This document shows, in pieces, positions 1 to 10,285 of a DNA stretch of 64,000 nucleotides. The notes beneath the pieces are model-generated. The model saw only the letters and a program-made list of their open reading frames with translations. It was not told the origin of the DNA and did not search any database. Origin of the DNA: Anaeramoeba ignava. Its lineage: Eukaryota > Metamonada > Anaeramoebidae. The DNA is taken from positions 1 through 64,000 of the forward strand of contig JAPDFW010000118.1 in assembly GCA_028826165.1 (NCBI GenBank), written 5' to 3'. Positions within the stretch are counted from its first letter, which is position 1. Each line of letters starts with the position of its first letter. A program made the translations under genes and the position numbers.

Positions 1-2
1 AA

Positions 3-3000
3 GAAAATGATTTTGATAAAAAAAAAGATTTCTATAAAAAAATGATTGTTGTTGGTGTGAAATTACTACAAATAATACCTTCTGAATTGGAGGCTTTCCA
101 AGCTCTTTTACAATTTATTTCTAAATTAATTTCTGAATTTGGATTGGCATCAAAATTTGTGGATTTAAATGGATTGAAATATCTTATTGAAATGAATATT
201 GATCAATACAATTTCCCTCTCAACAAAATAAACCCACTCTATTATACAATATTACGTGAAGTTATTGAAGATCCAGAAACAATACAATATTGTATGGAAA
301 ATGAAATTATATCCTCATTTTTTTATCAATTTGAACCAGAATTTACAGCTGATTTTACTTTATTGGTTCGTAATTATTCTCGAATGATTTGCAAAAATTT
401 TGATATTTTCATGAAAAGTTTATTAAATGTGTGTAAATTCCAATCTCTAGATTTAAATACAAATCAAAAAGTATGTCTTGTTGATGAAAAGCAAATAAAA
501 GAAAGATTTAAAAAGGAAATTCCAAAGGAAAATCATAAATGGATCATTTCGAAATTGATGGATTCTCTTTCTGAGAGAATAAAATTACAGAATTTAAATT
601 TAAATACCAAATTCAACGATTTCAATAGCAATAACAAAGAACCATCAATTAATTTTGTACTTGATACATTGATTCATTTAGTAAAATCATTTCCTGACCA
701 ATTTAGTGAAGTTATATTGAAATCAATTGTTAAAATTGAAAAAGATGATACAGTTGTTGAAATTGAATTTCCAGAATTAGTTTTGAAATTTTTGATTTTA
801 GTTTCTCCTGAAAGATCATTCGAGTTATTCACCTTGATTTGTTCAAATAGAAATGTTAATGGAGAAATTTTGAGGAAAGCATTTAATCTGATTTCAGATG
901 ATTTAAATGAATATGTAAATAAGATTGAGAAGGATTCCTCAATTTTCTTGTGCAAACATGTTCATATGTTGATTGACATGATCTTTGTATTATCCAAAAT
1001 GTTTGGATTTCCAGGAATTTTAGATTTCTCAACAATGGAGCGATTTTTTGAGACAATTTTATTTAAAGTTTTCTATGAAGAACGTCGCCAAGAAATTGTG
1101 AATAATTTGATTAATATACTCAACAAAATTGATATAACAAATCCTGAGCTTATATTTCTAATTATTTCAAACTTGCGTTTTCTTGAGGTATATAGTAGAG
1201 TTTTATACGTTCCTCAGAATAGATTATTGAAATTACAAGATGATTTAAATACAAATAAAATTCAGGTTGTTTCAATTTCAAAAGAAGAAATTTCAGATCT
1301 TATTAATAGAATTAATGAAATCAAAACTCGTTTTGTGGAATTTTTGAAAGTCAAACAAGGGAATGAACAAGATCAAAATATTTACAATACATATTTAGTA
1401 CCTTTACAAAAAGAAGGAGTGATTGATTTTGATGATATTACTGATAGTCAAACAACAAAAGTTGATGAAATTAACAGCAAGAAGCGTGTTATCAAGCAAT
1501 TAAAACCATTACATCACCCAATTTTTGAGGAATATGAAGATTTCCTCATCATTTTTTTTACTTCAAACACAAATGAAGAGAATAAAAAGAATAATGATAA
1601 TGCTGATAAACAGCAAGCTTCTCAACATCAAAGTTTGGGGAATTTGGATAAAATACATCATCTTCAAATATTTGGTCGGAATTTATTTAATAAATTTGAA
1701 CCAAAGAATAGAAGCCAAAAGAAAAAGAAAAAATATGAAAAAAATGAAGGATTATCCTTTTTAGAACAATATTCATTGTTATTACAATCCAAAATTCAAA
1801 AAGAATTACTTGAAAAAACGAAAAAAGAAGAGGAAGAAAAAGAAAAACAAAAACAAAAAGAAATTGAAATTGAAAATAAAAAAGAAGATAAAAAAGAAGA
1901 AGAAGAAATTGAGGAAGTTTTTGAAGAACTTGATCCATCAATTTTGGAAGTGCTTCCTGAAGATTTGAGATTGGAAGTAATTGAAAATCATGAAAGGAAA
2001 AGAGCAAAATTTATACAAAAACAAAAATCGAAAAAAAAACAAGAAAATACAACAGAACCAACACAACCCAAAAGTGAGGTTGATAACGGTGCCTTTGTTG
2101 AATCACTGCCTTTTGATTTACGTAAGGAAGTTTATTTGACTTGTGATGAAGCTTTCTTGAAATCATTACCACCAAATCTCAGAGCAGAAGCAGATAATAT
2201 TCGCAATAAAGTTCTCAATGAGATTAAGATATTGCAATCTTTTATGCATGGAAAACAACCAAAAATTGGGGTTAATAGACTCCAATACAATGACATTTCC
2301 GATTCACTTAAGGAAACAGTGGGGTTAAATAGATCCAAAATAATCCAATTTATGGAAATTGTGAATCAAGAAGTTAATAAAGAGGTTCCAGTTATTGATG
2401 AATTTGGAATCAGTCAAATTGTGAAATTAAGTTCTTTGTATGGAAGCGATTTATTTGAAACAACTATTGAAAGGTTTTTGATTGAAACAATATATAATTT
2501 GTGCCAGCATCAAGATTTGAAAATTAAAGTAGTTAATGTTTTACTTTCTATTATTGGATGTTCAAAACCAAGAGAAATTAACAAAATTCTGAACATGGAA
2601 ATTGAAGAAGATATAAAACAGGAAAATGTAACAATGAGCAAATTGAGTGATTTCACAAAGAAAATAGGATATTTTATTTTCGAATCTGAGTTTGAATCTG
2701 AGCAAAATGAAAATATTTCAAGAAATGAAAAGGAATCATTTGCTCTAACAACTGAAACAATTTTGACTGAAGCAACAATTCCATTTGGGGTTTTAAATCA
2801 TGTTTTTGATACTGTAATTCGTTTGATCAATCTCGATAGTGTTTGTGATTATTTAGTTTATCCTCAAGAAAAACAAGAGAAAAATAATGAGAATATTCAA
2901 ATTGAAAATGTTTCTCCAAATAACCAATTTACATTTTTCGCAGAATTGCTTCATATTTTCTCAAGAATTGCATTTGGATCGAAATCTGATGCTTTAGTTT

Positions 3001-5159
3001 CGAAAAACTTTACAATTATGGAAAAATTAGCGAAATATATAGAAAATGAAAAGGAGGAGCAAAAAGCAGAAATTCCATTTGTATCTGAAGAATATATCAA
3101 AACATTTGTTGATTTCATCTTGAATAACTCATTTGGAGAATCTTTTCTTGAAAGAGGGATAAGTCTTCTTGAATTTCTTATATTAAACCCAAAAAATTGC
3201 GAAAAGACACTTTCTGTATTGATTTCTGTTTCCAAAAAACTAGGAGATGAAGTTTTTAGAAGTCTCAAGTCTTTCCATCGTGATTTAACAAAGACGATCC
3301 AAAATGGAATGAAAAAATTCCCTGAATTATCCAAATATGATAAAATGAAGAATCCTAAATTTATTCGTGTGATAAAAACATTTGTTCGTTCAATTCGACA
3401 ATATCGACGAGAATATGCTAAAAATTTCGCAAAAAATCTTCTTCAAGAAAAACCACTTAATCCAAATTATTTAAGATCACAATTAAAATTTGAGAATTTG
3501 CAAAAAGAACTTGGGAATTGTCTTGAAAATGTTTCCAATATAAGCCAGAAACAAGAAGAAGAAAAAGAACAAAAAGAGAATGAAACTGATTCTCAAAACA
3601 AAAAAGATTTATCACAAGAATTTGAAGAACCCACAATTCCAATAACAAAAGAAACAACAGTGAATTTTCTTAAAATTTTATCACCAATTATCCAAGTATT
3701 TTGTTTGTTATTTTTACCAGAAAAAGGAGATTCATTCAATAATTCTAAATTTAGAATTGAGAATGAGAATGAAAATGAAGATGAAAAAGAAAAAGAAAAA
3801 GAAAAAGATGATGAAAAAGAAAAAGAAAAAGAAAATTTAAATGAATTACAAAGTATCATTTCAACAATTTCTAGTGATTATTCAATGAAAAATGATCAAG
3901 AATCAATTTCTTTCATTTCAATGATTACACAGCATCGCAAACTAATTAACAACATAATTGCAGAACATCCAAATTTACTAATACAAGAATTATCGATGTT
4001 GAAACTAGTTCCAAACTTGATTGATTTTGACAATAAAAAAAAGTATTTTTACGAAGCATTGCATGCGAATCAAGAGGATAATTCTGAGAATTTAACATTA
4101 AAAATACGAAGAAGCAAAATACTGGAAGATTCATACAATCAATTACGGCATCAACCAGTACAAAAATTGCATGGAGGATTGCGAATCAAATTTACAGGAG
4201 AAGAGGCAGCAGATGCAGGAGGAGTAAAACGAGATTGGTTTTCGAATCTAACCAAAGCGATGTTCAATCCAGGATATGCTTTGTTTGCACCGACAAACAA
4301 AAAGGACTCAACTTATCAACCAAATCGATTTTCTTATATCAATCCTGTTCATTTGGATTATTTTAATTTTGTTGGGAAAATTATTGGCAAGGCAATTTAT
4401 GATGGGATTTTTTTGGATGCATATTTTACACGCTCTTTTTATAAGCACATGCTGGGGATTCCTGTTACTTACCATGATATGGAGGCTATTGATAATGAAT
4501 ATTATAAGAGTTTGAAATGGATGCTTGAGAATGATATCACAGGAATTCTCGATCTTGTTTTTTCTGCTGATTTTGAAGAATTTGGGAATACTGTTGCTGT
4601 TGATTTAATTCCTAATGGAAGGAATATTCCTGTAACTGAACAGAATAAACGAGCTTATGTTAAATTAGTTTGTGAGCTGAAAATGACAAAATCAATTGAA
4701 TCTCAAATTAAATCTTTTTTAGAAGGTTTTCATGCTTTAATTCCGCGTGATTTAATTTCCATTTTTAATGAAAACGAGTTGGAATTGCTTATTTCGGGTC
4801 TTCCAACAATTGATATTTCTGATCTTCGTGCGAATGTGAATTATACTGGATACACAGAAAGCAGTTCGCAAATCAAGTGGTTTTGGGAAATTGTTGAATC
4901 TTTTGATCAAGAACAACGAGCAAAACTTCTTTTATTTGTTACAGGAACTTCAAAAGTTCCTCTTGATGGATTTTCTGCTCTTCAAGGAATTAATGGTTTA
5001 CAAAAATTCCAGATTCATCGTACTGGTGATTTGAGAAGGCTTCCTAGTGCTCATACTTGTTTTAATCAACTTGATCTTCCTGAATATACAACTCAAGATA
5101 CTATGAGAGAAAAATTGGTTTATGCGATTAATGAAACAAAAGGATTTGGTTTTATTTAG
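3..5159 (+). CDS. HUWE1/Tom1/UPL-type HECT E3 ubiquitin ligase, 5' partial
   Basis: HECT-type E3 ligase that receives ubiquitin on a cysteine and passes it to substrates. The frame is open from the first base of the window, so the ATG at 42 is probably internal; family members are usually far longer than the 1705 residues counted from it. Helical armadillo-like sequence fills the N-terminal half. An acidic/lysine-rich stretch leads into three LP-x-x-LR motifs near residues 638, 689 and 709 (LPEDLR, LPFDLR, LPPNLR), which match the tandem ubiquitin-binding motifs of HUWE1. The HECT domain covers about 1370-1705. It starts around GGLRIKFTGEEAADAGGVKR and carries the catalytic cysteine in SAHTCFNQLDLPEY (Cys1673, codon 5058-5060). 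The end, GFGFI, resembles the GFGLA terminus of HUWE1. No intron is visible, which is unusual beside its neighbours. The family is confident; which HUWE1/UPL member is less so. Confidence 0.93.
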   Translation, partial: ENDFDKKKDFYKKMIVVGVKLLQIIPSELEAFQALLQFISKLISEFGLASKFVDLNGLKYLIEMNIDQYNFPLNKINPLYYTILREVIEDPETIQYCMENEIISSFFYQFEPEFTADFTLLVRNYSRMICKNFDIFMKSLLNVCKFQSLDLNTNQKVCLVDEKQIKERFKKEIPKENHKWIISKLMDSLSERIKLQNLNLNTKFNDFNSNNKEPSINFVLDTLIHLVKSFPDQFSEVILKSIVKIEKDDTVVEIEFPELVLKFLILVSPERSFELFTLICSNRNVNGEILRKAFNLISDDLNEYVNKIEKDSSIFLCKHVHMLIDMIFVLSKMFGFPGILDFSTMERFFETILFKVFYEERRQEIVNNLINILNKIDITNPELIFLIISNLRFLEVYSRVLYVPQNRLLKLQDDLNTNKIQVVSISKEEISDLINRINEIKTRFVEFLKVKQGNEQDQNIYNTYLVPLQKEGVIDFDDITDSQTTKVDEINSKKRVIKQLKPLHHPIFEEYEDFLIIFFTSNTNEENKKNNDNADKQQASQHQSLGNLDKIHHLQIFGRNLFNKFEPKNRSQKKKKKYEKNEGLSFLEQYSLLLQSKIQKELLEKTKKEEEEKEKQKQKEIEIENKKEDKKEEEEIEEVFEELDPSILEVLPEDLRLEVIENHERKRAKFIQKQKSKKKQENTTEPTQPKSEVDNGAFVESLPFDLRKEVYLTCDEAFLKSLPPNLRAEADNIRNKVLNEIKILQSFMHGKQPKIGVNRLQYNDISDSLKETVGLNRSKIIQFMEIVNQEVNKEVPVIDEFGISQIVKLSSLYGSDLFETTIERFLIETIYNLCQHQDLKIKVVNVLLSIIGCSKPREINKILNMEIEEDIKQENVTMSKLSDFTKKIGYFIFESEFESEQNENISRNEKESFALTTETILTEATIPFGVLNHVFDTVIRLINLDSVCDYLVYPQEKQEKNNENIQIENVSPNNQFTFFAELLHIFSRIAFGSKSDALVSKNFTIMEKLAKYIENEKEEQKAEIPFVSEEYIKTFVDFILNNSFGESFLERGISLLEFLILNPKNCEKTLSVLISVSKKLGDEVFRSLKSFHRDLTKTIQNGMKKFPELSKYDKMKNPKFIRVIKTFVRSIRQYRREYAKNFAKNLLQEKPLNPNYLRSQLKFENLQKELGNCLENVSNISQKQEEEKEQKENETDSQNKKDLSQEFEEPTIPITKETTVNFLKILSPIIQVFCLLFLPEKGDSFNNSKFRIENENENEDEKEKEKEKDDEKEKEKENLNELQSIISTISSDYSMKNDQESISFISMITQHRKLINNIIAEHPNLLIQELSMLKLVPNLIDFDNKKKYFYEALHANQEDNSENLTLKIRRSKILEDSYNQLRHQPVQKLHGGLRIKFTGEEAADAGGVKRDWFSNLTKAMFNPGYALFAPTNKKDSTYQPNRFSYINPVHLDYFNFVGKIIGKAIYDGIFLDAYFTRSFYKHMLGIPVTYHDMEAIDNEYYKSLKWMLENDITGILDLVFSADFEEFGNTVAVDLIPNGRNIPVTEQNKRAYVKLVCELKMTKSIESQIKSFLEGFHALIPRDLISIFNENELELLISGLPTIDISDLRANVNYTGYTESSSQIKWFWEIVESFDQEQRAKLLLFVTGTSKVPLDGFSALQGINGLQKFQIHRTGDLRRLPSAHTCFNQLDLPEYTTQDTMREKLVYAINETKGFGFI

Positions 5160-6290
5160 AATTTATAAACAATTTTCAAACAATTTACATTAAAAATTTA
5201 AAAGAGATTTACAAACAATTTACATTAAAATTTACAAACAATTTTACAAACAAATTTACAAACAAATTTACAAACAAATTTACAAACAATTTTACAAACA
5301 ATTTTTACAAACAATTTTACAAACAATTTTATGAACAAATTTATAAACAAATTTATGAACAAATTTATAAACAATTTTATGAACAAATTTATAAACAAAT
5401 TTACAAACAAATTTATAAACAATTTTATAAACAATTTTACAAACAATTTTACAAACAATTTTACAAACAATTTTACAAACAATTTTACAAACAATTTTAC
5501 AAACAATTTTACAAACAATTTTACAAACAATTTTACAAACAATTTACAAACAATTTACAAACAATTTTACAAACAATTTTACAAACAATTTTCAAACAAA
5601 TTTACATTAAAATTTAAAAGAGATTTATAAACAATTTACAAACAATTTTACAAACAATTTCACAAACAAATTTACAAATAATTTTACAAACAATTTTACA
5701 ATTTTACAAATAATTTTGAAAGAGATTTAAAAACAATTTACAAACAATTTTACAAACAAATTTACAAACAATTTTCAAACAATTTTCAAACAATTTTCAA
5801 ACAATTTTCAAACAATTTTACAAACAATTTTACAAACAATTTTATAAACAATTTTACAAACAATTTTATAAATAATTTTACAAACAATTTTACAAACAAT
5901 TTTATAAACAATTTTACAAACAATTTACATTAAAAATTTAAAAGAGATTTACAAACAATTTTGAAAGAGATTTACAAACAAATTTACAAACAATTTTATA
6001 AATAATTTTACAAACAATTTTACAAACAATTTTACAAACAATTTTATAAATAATTTTACAAACAAATTTACAAACAATTTTATAAACAATTTTACAAAAA
6101 GATCTATATTGAAATTTATATTAAGATTTATATTGAAATTTATATTGAAATTTATATTGAAATTTATATTGAAATTTATATTGAAATTTATATTGAAATT
6201 TATATTAAAATTTATATTGAAATTTATATTGAAATTTATATTAAAATTTATATTAAAATTTATATTAAAATTTATATTAAAATCCCAATC
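5160..6290. repeat. Dodecamer tandem repeats, two families
   Basis: The spacer after the HECT gene holds an imperfect 12-nt array. Up to about 6090 the unit is AATTTTACAAAC with variants (AATTTATAAACA, AATTTTCAAACA). It then switches abruptly to TTTATATTGAAA/TTTATATTAAAA until about 6285. Open frames across it are artefacts of a repeat length divisible by three. Confidence 0.9.
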
Positions 6291-6704
6291 CAAAATCCAA
6301 ATCCAATTTGCTAAAGAAGAATTGAAATTTTAGATTTTTTACAAATTTTGATTCTTTTTCTTTTTTTCTTTTTTAAAAAAAAACAATCAAATTGAAAAAT
6401 AAAATTTTTTTTCACATTTTTTTTTTATAAAGATCTTTTTTTTTCTTTTTTTTTTCTTTTTTGTCTTTTTTTCTCATTTTTTTTTTGCTTTTCTTTTCTT
6501 TTTTAAATTTAATTTAAATTTCTTTTAATTTTTTTTTTTCTTCTTTTTTTTATTTAATTAAAAATTTTTTTTTTTTTAATTTAAAAAACAACTCAATTTT
6601 ATTTTTTTCATTTTTTTACTTTTCTCAATTTCCTTTTCTTTACTTTACTTTACTTTACTTTTTTTTTTGATAAATTCTGTGTTTTTTTTTCAATAAAAAA
6701 AATT
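6291..6704. other. T-rich 5' flank of the G-alpha gene
   Basis: About 400 bases of poly-T/poly-A tracts without an ORF, ending in a short TTTACTTTACTTTAC run and then CAATAAAAAAAATT just before the ATG. Homopolymer-rich flanks of this kind precede most genes in the window and probably hold the promoter. No specific element could be identified. Confidence 0.5.
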
Positions 6705-9700
6705 ATGGGAAACAAACCAAATAAAAAAGTTTTAAACGAACATTCAAAAAACCAAAAAATTGAACAACAAATTAAAGAAGAAGAAGAAATGTTTCAAAAA
6801 GAAGTTAAATTACTTCTTCTTGGTAATTTATTATTTTAAATTAACTTTATAATTACTTTTATAATTGGTTTTTTTCTCACATTCTTTCAAAAACAAAAAC
6901 AAAAACACAAACAAAAACAAAAACAAAAACACAAAAAAAATTTTTTTTATATTTCTTCAATTTAATTTTGATTTTTTAATTTTATTCTTTTAATTCAATT
7001 TAATTTCCATTTTAAAAAAAAAAATTTTTTTTTTGTGATCTTTTCTTAATAAGAAAATCTGTTGAAAGCAATTTTAATATTAAATATAATATTAAATTTA
7101 ATTTTAATTTTAAATTTAATTTTAATTTTAAATTTAATTTTAATTTTAATTTTAATTTTAATTTTAATTTTAATTTTAATTTTAATTATAATTTTGATTT
7201 TAATTTTAATTTTAATATTAATTTTATAAATAATTTTAATTTTAATTTCTTATTCTTTTTATTCTTTTTTAGGAACTGGAGAATCTGGAAAAGTTAATAA
7301 ATTTAACTTACTTTTCTTTAAAAGAGATCTTTTTAATTTTAATTTCAATTAATTTTTTTTTTCAAATTATTTTTATTTTTTAGACAACTTTTATTAAACA
7401 AATCCAAATTCTTTATAATGAAGGTTTTAATGATAGTGATAGATTACTTTATTTTGGTGCTATTCGTGCAAATATTATTGTTCATATTAAAACTTTACTT
7501 AAAGCTTCCAAAGATCTTGGAATTCCTATAAAACCTGAAAATGAAGTGTGTTTTATTTTAATTTTAATTTTAAATTTAATTTTATTTTTATAAATAATTT
7601 TATTATTAATTTTGATTTTAATTTTATATTTAATTTTATATTTAATTTTATATTTTAATTTTAATTTTAATTTTATTATTAATTTTAATTTTAATTTTAT
7701 ATTTAATTTTATATTTAATTTTAATTTTAATTTTAATTTTAATTTTAATTTTAATTTTAATTTTAATTTTAATTTTAATTTTAATTTTAATTTTAATTTT
7801 AATTTTAATTTTAATTTTAATTTTAATTTTAATTATAATTTTAATTTTAATTATAATTTTAATTTTAATTATAATTTTAATTTTAATTTAATTTTAATTT
7901 TAATTATAATTTTAAATATGATTTTAATTTTAATTTTAATTTTAATTTTAATTTTTATTTTTATTTTTAATATAGGTTCTTGCAACAGAATTTCTTGAAT
8001 TCGATGAATTTACAAAAGAAGTTGGACAAAAAGCAAAAATTTTATGGTCAGATCCTGCTTTAAAATCTGTCTATGAACTTAGAAATGAATTTTATGTTCC
8101 AGATACAACAGATTAGTTAATAATTATAATTATTAAATTTATTAAAAATGAAATATTAAAAATTAAAACTTTTTATGATAAAAAAAATTAAGTTTTCTTG
8201 ATAATGTCGATAGAGTTTCTGCAGATGATTTTGTTCCAAAAGAACGAGATATTTTGAATTGTAGAATCCCAACAACAGGAGTAAAATCCATATCTTTTAT
8301 GGTTAATCAAATTCCTTGGAAGTAAATTTCATAAAATTATTTAGAAAATTAATTATAAAATTATATATAAAATTATTTATAAAATTATTTATAAAATTAA
8401 TTATAAAATTATATATAAAATTAAATATAAAATTAAATATAAAATTATTAATAAAATTATTTATAAAATTATTTATAAAATTAAATATAAAATTAAATAT
8501 AAAATTAATTATAAAATTATAAATAAAATTAATAATAAAATTATTTATAAAAATATTTATAAAATTATTTATAAAATTATTTATAAAATTATTTATAAAA
8601 TTATAAATAAAATTAATAATAAAATTAATTATAAAATTAATTATAAAATTAAATATAAAATTAATTATAAAATTAATTATAAAATTATTAATAAAATTAT
8701 TTATAAAATTAAATATAAAATTATTTATAAAATTAAATATAAAATTAAATATAAAATTATTTATAAAATTAATTATAAAATTAATTAATAAAATTATTAA
8801 TAAAAATTAATTATAAAATTAATAATAAAATTATTTATAAAATTAATTATAAAATTATTTATAAAATTAATTATAAAATTATTTATAAAATTAATTATAA
8901 AATTAATCATAAAATTATTTATAAAATTATTAATAAAATTATTTATAAAATTAAATATAAAATTAATTATAAAATTATTTATAAAATTATTTATAAAATT
9001 ATTTATAAAATTATTTATAAAATTATTTATAAAATTATTTATAAAATTAAATATAAAATTAATTATAAAATTATTTATAAAATTAAATATAAAATTAAAT
9101 ATAAAATTATTTATAAAATTAAATATAAAATTATATATAAAATTATTAATAAAATTATTAATAAAATAATTATAAAATTTAAAATTAAATATAAAATTAT
9201 TAATAAAATTATATATAAAATTATTTATAAAATTAATTATAAAATTAATTATAAAATTATTAAATTAATATTGTTTAATTTTGTTTAGAGTTGTAGATGT
9301 TGGCGGACAACGTTCTGAACGAAGAAAATGGATTCATCAATTTTCAGGAGTTTCTTTTCTTATTTTTGTTATTGCAATGAGTGAATATGATCAACAACTT
9401 TTTGAAGATCGAACAAAAAACCGAATGCAAGAATCAATGGAACTTTTTCATTCAACTGCAAACAATAAATTTTTTAGATCAACTCATTGCATTCTTTTGT
9501 TTAACAAAATTGATCTTTTTCAACAAAAACTTTCTAAAAGTGAATTTTCATTGCATTTTCCTGATTATTCTGGTGTGAATAATGTAGAAGAAATTATGGA
9601 ATTTATCAAAAATAAATTTATTCAACCAGTTGAAAACAAAGAAAGAAAAATTTATTGTCATTTTACATGCGCAACTAATACTCAAGATATTCAAAAAGTT

Positions 9701-10092
9701 TTTGTAAATTTATATTTTATATTTAATATTTTATAATTAATATTTTATATTTATATTTAATATTTATATTTATAATTATATTTTATATTTTATATTTAAA
9801 TTATATTTAAATTTAATATTTTATATTTAATATTTTATATTTTATATTTAATATTTTATAATTAATATTTTATATTTTATATTTATAATTAAATTTATAT
9901 TTTATATTTTATATTTATATTTTATATTTAAATTTAATATTTTATATTTATATTTATAATTAAATTTAATATTTAATATTTTATATTTATAATTAAATTT
10001 AATATTTAATATTTTATATTTTATATTTTTTTTAGAATTCTCTTCAAACAATTGTTTTCGAACAAAGAATGAATGATACTGGTGTATTTTAA
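6705..10092 (+). CDS. Heterotrimeric G protein alpha subunit
   Basis: GTP-binding alpha subunit that couples a membrane receptor to effectors. Exons: 6705-6822, 7273-7292, 7384-7545, 7976-8115, 8193-8321, 9289-9703 and 10036-10092. They sum to 1041 nt (346 residues), close to the family's 350-355. All nucleotide-binding motifs are present: GTGESGKTT (P-loop), switch I CRIPTTG with its Arg and Thr, DVGGQRSERRKW (switch II with the catalytic Gln), NKID and TCAT. The N-terminus, MGNKPNKK, has the myristoylation glycine but no cysteine at position 3. The C-terminus, NDTGVF, has no cysteine four residues from the end, so no pertussis-toxin-type site. Exon 2 is only 20 nt and encodes the P-loop core. 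Introns 1, 3, 5 and 6 are long and filled with AT repeats. The subclass was not assigned. Confidence 0.95.
8340..9270. repeat. Dodecamer array filling G-alpha intron 5
   Basis: Intron 5 (8322-9288, 967 nt) is almost entirely a 12-nt array of the form ATAAAATTNNNT (TTATTTATAAAA, TTAATTATAAAA, TTAAATATAAAA). It starts within about 15 bases of the donor and ends about 25 bases before the acceptor TTTAG. Confidence 0.92.
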
Positions 10093-10285
10093 AAAATACA
10101 AAATTTAAATCATCAAAACAAAGTGTTCTTCTTTTTTCTTTTTTCTTTTTCAATTCCACTTTTTGATTTTTTTCTTTTTTTTTTAATTTTTTGTTTTTTG
10201 ATTTTTTTTTTTAATAAAATTGATTTAAAAAAAAAAATTAATTTTCAATTTATTTTTTCATTTTTTTCTTTCATTTTTTTTTAAA

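Noticed and set aside
5225-5630. Open frames of about 100 codons on both strands (Phe-Val-Lys-Leu / Asn-Lys-Phe repeats)
   Set aside because: They are read-throughs of a 12-nt repeat; no non-repetitive sequence, and both strands are equally open.
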